Source: Portulaca oleracea
Taxonomy: Eukaryota > Streptophyta > Magnoliopsida > Caryophyllales > Portulacaceae
Assembly: GCA_029582165.1 (NCBI GenBank)
Contig: CM055888.1
Location: 13,522,001-13,586,000 of the forward strand
Length of the DNA: 64,000 nt
Direction of reading: 5' to 3'
A program made the position numbers and the translations under genes. Positions 58,651 through 64,000 of the stretch are shown piece after piece. Each line of letters starts with the position of its first letter. Position 1 is the stretch's first letter. The notes under the pieces were generated by a model. The model was not told where the DNA came from. It was given only the letters and a program-made list of their open reading frames with translations, and did no database searches.

Positions 58651-59739
58651 GCCACTACATCACTCCCAAAGCCCTTCATCGCAAAAGTCAAAGGTTCAGA
58701 TGAAGAAGAAGTGACAAAGTATCTCTTTGGGAGGACAAGAACGCTTCCACACTTGGACATTCTTAGGACCAACCACCAGCTTCTCTTTGTCTTTGAATAT
58801 CATTTCTTCGAAAAAAGAAAATGGCATGAATGGAGTAACGAGACGCCATACGAGCCATCCGTTAGATCCAATGATAACCAAATGAGTCACACCAAAAGGG
58901 CCCCTTGGGGTACCTTCGATTATCACCTGAATTCACAAGAAGTTTTCTTCGTCCACACTCCATGAGGCACCAACCTAAATTGAGGAAATTCGTAACCATC
59001 ATCGCTCCGTGTCAAGGACACTGTAATTAAGACCTCATCTCAAAAGGCATTTCATCAAGCACAACTCTCCTTGGATCTTGAGTTTCGTCAAAAGGACACC
59101 CGTAGTGCCCACCAATACATTTTTCACTATGTCACAAACGTCGAACGACATCCACCGTGGCGTCACGAGCGGCATCCACCATGTCCACCTCTGTGCCATG
59201 ACCGTTAACGGAAGATATACATACCTAGAGATGCAGGATGATTCGCTCCATTTAAGAGTAATAGCTTACCTACTTCGGGCTTTTCCAAGGTGCCACTCAT
59301 AAAACCTTCACACTAATAACTCGACAAGTGTTATATGAAAATAATATTAAATGTTTTGCCCCGCCACCTAAGTTAATGTAATCAGAAGCTCAATGCTTCC
59401 CTAACTTGCACGTGAACAACGTTTTTGTCTAGTACCTTTCTTAGAAGATGCCTATTAAAACACCATATGATGTAACTAAGTTACGGGGCATCAACTTACA
59501 TTCGCTTTCTACTTTAGGGACTTGGATTAGAGGCTAAGCATAAAAGTCCACACAAGATCCGCACGACAATCACCACAAAATAAGCAATTGAAATAAGAAA
59601 AAATGCAAAAGCAAACGCACAAGCCTAGATGATTGTAATCCTTATTATAGAACACATAAATTTCGACAAAAGAGAGGAACAAATTCAAAATCTTGCCTCC
59701 TTGAAATACTCGATGAGTCACTCGACACATCACATTAGT
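58651..59739. other. Post-protease segment, copy 2, no supported gene
   Basis: It is collinear with 7961-9042. The open frame 58627-58965 is longer than its copy-1 counterpart, but no family motif is present. Confidence 0.5.
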
Positions 59740-60485
59740 CGGCCCCGTCAACTCAAAATGTCATAGTGGATATTGAGCTTGTTCTACCATCCTGGATATT
59801 TTCCAGGTCCCATCGACTAGAAATGTCCCAATGAGTATTGAGTAGCTCTACCACCATTAAAATTCCGGAGGCCCTGTTGATTCTAAATGTTATGGTGGGT
59901 ATTCAACTTGTTGTACCACCATGAGCATTTAAGAGGCCTTGTCAACTCGAAATGTCGCAGTGGCTATTGAGCTTGCTCTACCACCATGAACATCTTAAAG
60001 ACATTCTTGGCTCGAAGTGTCACGGTATGTATTGAGCATTCTTTACCCCTGTGATTGACCGATTGTTATTTAAGATCTCATCGACTTATCACGCTTTATC
60101 TTTGAGGCACCGTCGACTCAAAATGTCATGATAGGTATCAAACATCCTTTACCCTTGTGATTGACTAGTTGCTATTAAGGATCTGGTCAACTTCTCAAAT
60201 ACGTATTGGAGGCTTCGTTGACTCGAAGTATCACGATAGGTATCGAGAATGCTATACTACTTTAATTGGCTAGTTCTTATTTAGGTTGTCATCGACATGT
60301 CATCCTATGTCTTGGAGGCACCACCGACTCAAAGTGATACCGTCGATATCGAATGTTTTGTACCACCGTGACTAGCTAGTTGCTATTGAGGATCTTGTTG
60401 ACTTGACACGCGACATCTTGGAGGCGCCGCCGAATCAAAGTGTCGTGGTAGATATCAAGTGTTTTGAAGCACCCTGACTGGCCAC
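59740..60485. repeat. Two-length minisatellite, copy 2
   Basis: Same order of about 66-bp then about 107-bp monomers as 9043-9790, with scattered substitutions and no change in copy number that I can see. Confidence 0.85.
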
Positions 60486-62045
60486 TTATTCATTTCGGCA
60501 AACACTAACTCAAGTTAATAATTGGATGAACTTACACATACCCATAACCAAAGTCATCCTCATGGCATAGATCCAAAGTCGTCCTCTTGGCATAGATCCA
60601 AAGCCATGCCTTTGATGTAGATCCAAAGTCATCTTCTAAGCATGTTTGTATGAATGCTTAACTTTCCAAGGACAGTACAAGGTGCGTGGCTCCAGCCAAG
60701 CACGCAAGCTCACTCATGTCTATTAGGAGGCTAAAAGAATTTATTAAGTCCTTTCACATTTTTCAATATGAAACTCTTCAACTCAAATACTTGGTAACCC
60801 GAGTAGGGAACAAGGACGACATTCAAACTCCACTTGTCGCAGAGGCATCTCACACAACTTCAAGGGAGACACCATAAAGACTCACATAAGCGCCCTAAAT
60901 TAATGGTAATAAGCTAGGTGCCACCCCGATGTAGGGGACAAGTTGGGCGCCCATCCAACCTTTTCGAGGTAAGAAACCCCAATATTGCTTCACTGAGAGC
61001 ACTCGCATTCTTCTACAATCGATAAAGGGGTTGGGTACAATAGTATGACATAGACACTCCGTTTGCTACTCAGTAACTCGTGCACGGATTAAAGTTGACC
61101 GAAATTTTGGGAACCAAACGGTAACACATATGAAAGTCTACAAGAAACATACAAAAATTTGCTATTAGTAATAGGAGCATTGTAGGAGTCTAACGAGCAT
61201 TACCAAAGGACGCATTGGTTACAATGGCAAAATCACAAGTACAAGTGTACTCTACAGCAAAACTAAGGCATGCTTACTATGAAAGCTCCCCTAGAAATAA
61301 TAAAGTACAAAGAGATGCAGAAACTAAAATGAAGCGACCATGATACCCAAGCACAGTTCGCCTTCTGTACTAGCGAAAATCGAAGTGAGGCGTCAAAGGT
61401 AAGGAAGTGCATGCCCCTAATCTTTTGGGTACCTTAATGAGGAGAATATCAACACTCTGAGAAGAAAGATGAATTGAAACTATACATTCCTTGCCTTACT
61501 TACAGTGAATGAGGGACATTAAGTGGCTACTGTTTTGGGATAAAAATCGCATCTAGATAATTTGCAACAGTCCTATGCCTAAGAAATCAATTTAGCTCTG
61601 TCCAAACAAACATCACTCAAGTTCAAACCCGGACATATCCACCAAGTCCAACACACAACTCTCTATAAATAGCCAATACTATTCATTGATGAGACAACTT
61701 CTATAAAGGTTTCTCTCTCCACTCTCTCACAAAACTCTTCGTTTTTTCTTTGAGTTTCAACTAACCAGTCAAAGCTCTCGAGTACCACTACGCCACTAAC
61801 TTGAGCATTAGAGGGGGTCCCCTTGGTTTGCCAATGGACCTTTTGGACGAAGGATGTGCACAATGCCAAAAGAGAATGTGTCTCGTGTCCCTGCACTCGA
61901 CTTGACACTTCAAGGAACAGCCCTCAAGGCTGAGGCACCAAGGTGTCGCCCTTAACATTGTAGCATCAAGGCACCACCCTCACCGTCGATGAACCAAGGC
62001 GCCGCCCTCAAGGCCTATAACTTAAGCACTAAGTCGAAGCATTCG
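60486..62045 (+). other. LTR-like segment (Tat style), copy 2
   Basis: It is collinear with 9791-11415. It has an extra catggcatagatccaaagtc repeat near 60563 and about 90 bp missing before the TATA box (61663-61672). The ctaacttgagcattagaggg string is at about 61795-61814. Confidence 0.45.
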
Positions 62046-63305
62046 GAGCTCCAACATACTTGAATCTGAGCATTAGAAATCACGCCAATCTAAAATTCTA
62101 AAACCAACATAGCAAATTAATCATATTCTTGCTTGTAATCATACCCTTTCCAAACCATCTCTTCATCGTGGGAAGGCAAACCTGAATATTTCCTAAAAAA
62201 TGATTCTAGCATCTTTAAACGAAATACTAATCTTATTTATATAAGTTTATCCATGCATAAAAAATCCCAACTTATTGTAACTTTTGGATCACATTACTCG
62301 TGCTTTTGCAAGGTAAAATTATAAGCTAGTTAGCTCAATGATCCATACATACCTTGTAACATAGTTCTCTTATGTTTGCTAGTTAATTGTGGGGTCACAT
62401 TGCTCATACTTGATTAGTTGCTTGTTTTGACATGTTTGGTTGTTTGATCTCTTCTTTTTCGATTTTGAATAATAATAAAAAAACATTCTTTTACGAAGAG
62501 TCATTCATTTATGAAATATGATATCCTTATCATTTGTTTGAACATTAATATTTCATTATCATGGCACTTAATTATTTTTATTCAATAATTAAGGGGAGTA
62601 GCCCCAATTTATTCATCATAGAATTAAAAGTGCCATACATCCAATGCAATAGCCCTTGTCAGTATCCACATGCATCTCATCCCAAGGCCAAGTTTAACAA
62701 ACTTACAGCAAGGCAAAAGCATACAATTTGGGGATCAAACTTAAAAAAAGTATTCATACTACTCAATGGCAACAATTTAAACTAAAACCAGGAACACAAC
62801 CATAATTGCTCATGGACAAATGATTAATTGCAAGCACAAACACATTAAACTCAAATCATTTCAAGGTTTCATTTTTACATTACACTCAACAAACTGTGCA
62901 AAGCTCAACTCCAAGTCATCATAATTAATCAAGCTTTTCTTTCCATATTTGACGCTCTCCAAAATTCTTATGAAGATATGATGTATATTTCCAGCAAGGA
63001 TTCTAATTCTCACCAAAATTACTTGCTGTCAACCTACACAAATAAGGTAAGAATCAATTAGCACACATTTCAAATCAATTACTTGAAATCTTACCACATA
63101 GGGATTGGCGTAGAATGCAGATTGTTGTTTACTTATTAGTGTTTGCTGGTGAAGATCTTATCAAGGCCTTCCAATGTTAATTAGTTAAGGAGAGATGTTT
63201 TGGCTTTCCAATTCAAAATATATTAAGCCTTCAAGTGCATTCTGTCAAGGTCTTGTCAATGGGATTGGTGAGGCTAACAATAACAAGTGCTAGGTTTTAT
63301 GCTAG
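62046..63305. other. Non-coding unit tail, copy 2
   Basis: It is collinear with 11416-12657. No gene. It ends with the S TSD aagtt at 63306-63310. Confidence 0.65.
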
Positions 63306-63310
63306 AAGTT

Positions 63311-63911
63311 TGATACGCCGCAAGTGCATGGGTGTATGTGTAGCAAGTATCAAGGTCGATCCCATAGGGACTTTGCTAACTACACACCAAACTAGCTTCC
63401 TATCTGATTGCTAGATCGATTGGGTTTTGAGATGGATCAATCTATAACTATTTCTATTCACTAACAAATAGCAAATCTAACCGATATTCACACAATTTTC
63501 TGGATTAATCAATATGAAAAAGGTGTTAAGGGAATAAAATCTAAGTAACTCTATAAATCAAACAAGTGGATTGAGCATGAATGTCACTAATTTGGTACAT
63601 TTTAGGGTCGATAATCGCATAAAGTATTTCATAGCAAGCTTTAGGCAATGAAACGAATTGCTAAGAAAAATTAATCACCTACTTTCGTGGTTATTTCAAT
63701 TTTATCTAAGCTGAAGATCAAATTATCAAAAGACCCCTACTTACAAAATCCTCTATGTCTAGTTCATTTTATAATTAGTTTAATCCTAAGAGTTCCGATT
63801 ATCGAATTTCTCTATTCGGTACCTCATTCAATAATCTAAATCCATGCTAATGGTGCGCAAACAAAAGCAATGACATACAATATCAAAGGATAAACAAAAT
63901 GCATTCAAACT
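63311..63911 (-). mobile_element. Solo LTR S, complete U5-side part, copy 2
   Basis: On the minus strand this is the second part of S, ending GTATCA at 63311, next to TSD aagtt. It extends to 63911, where X3 is inserted after aaact (63907-63911). Copy 1 lost the last 280 bp of this part. Confidence 0.85.
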
Positions 63912-64000
63912 TGTAGACACCAGATTTTGTACCGTGACAAGTGTACAAATCAAGCACAACAAGAAAAGAGGCTAGAAGGAAAGCCAAGTCACTGGGCCTC
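63912..64000 (+). mobile_element. Start of 5' LTR of X, copy X3
   Basis: TGTAGACACCAGATTTTGTA and the following bases match the X2 3' LTR from 21927, with a few changes. The rest lies beyond the window. Confidence 0.92.

Overview
The window looks like plant nuclear heterochromatin, most likely from a eudicot (pericentromeric or another repeat-dense region). It is AT-rich. Almost all of it is LTR retrotransposon DNA of the Athila, Tat/Ogre-like and chromovirus-like Ty3/gypsy lineages, with nested insertions, long TA/CA microsatellites and target-site duplications (TSDs). I found no host protein-coding gene. The only non-transposon genes I can support are two copies of a tRNA-Leu(CAA) gene. I cannot name the species.

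Large-scale layout: the window is a tandem array. One period is [element X] + [an old solo LTR, S] + [an approximately 10.7-kb unit holding tRNA-Leu, a Tat-like gag/protease fossil, a minisatellite and an LTR-like segment]. Copy 1 of the unit runs from 1946 to 12657 and copy 2 from 37324 to 63305. Copies of X lie left of copy 1 (X1, 1-1105, only the end of its 3' LTR), between the copies (X2, about 12946-23702) and right of copy 2 (X3, from 63912). X sits inside S: the TSD aaact is found at 63907-63911 on one side and at 1106-1110 and 23703-23707 on the other. S has its own TSD, aagtt. Copy 2 was later expanded from about 12 kb to about 40 kb by three insertions that copy 1 lacks. They are Athila-type element A (23992-36696), minus-strand chromovirus-derived element C (39649-44996, TSD gtaca) and Athila-type element B (47209-57411, TSD taatg). 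Copy 1 instead has a small MITE (3867-4176).

What the elements encode: X is a large non-coding LTR element (LARD-like). It has a tRNA-Arg-type primer binding site (PBS), at least five families of internal tandem repeats, a polypurine tract (PPT), and LTRs carrying several copies of the palindrome AAAACCCGCGCGGGTTTT. A and B have tRNA-Asp-type PBSs and complete but broken Athila gag-pol regions. A also carries the Athila second ORF, whose ATG directly follows a candidate 3' splice site; B has lost that region. C has two 859-bp LTRs and an initiator-Met PBS. It also has one gag-pol-derived reading frame of about 1,098 codons, open except for two stop codons. Its RT, RNase H and integrase segments are recognisable, but the catalytic residues are missing or replaced, while the integrase HHCC zinc-binding motif is kept. 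C is the most unusual item in the window.

Coordinates of repeat edges are by eye. Percent identities are rough impressions from stretches I compared, not computed alignments.
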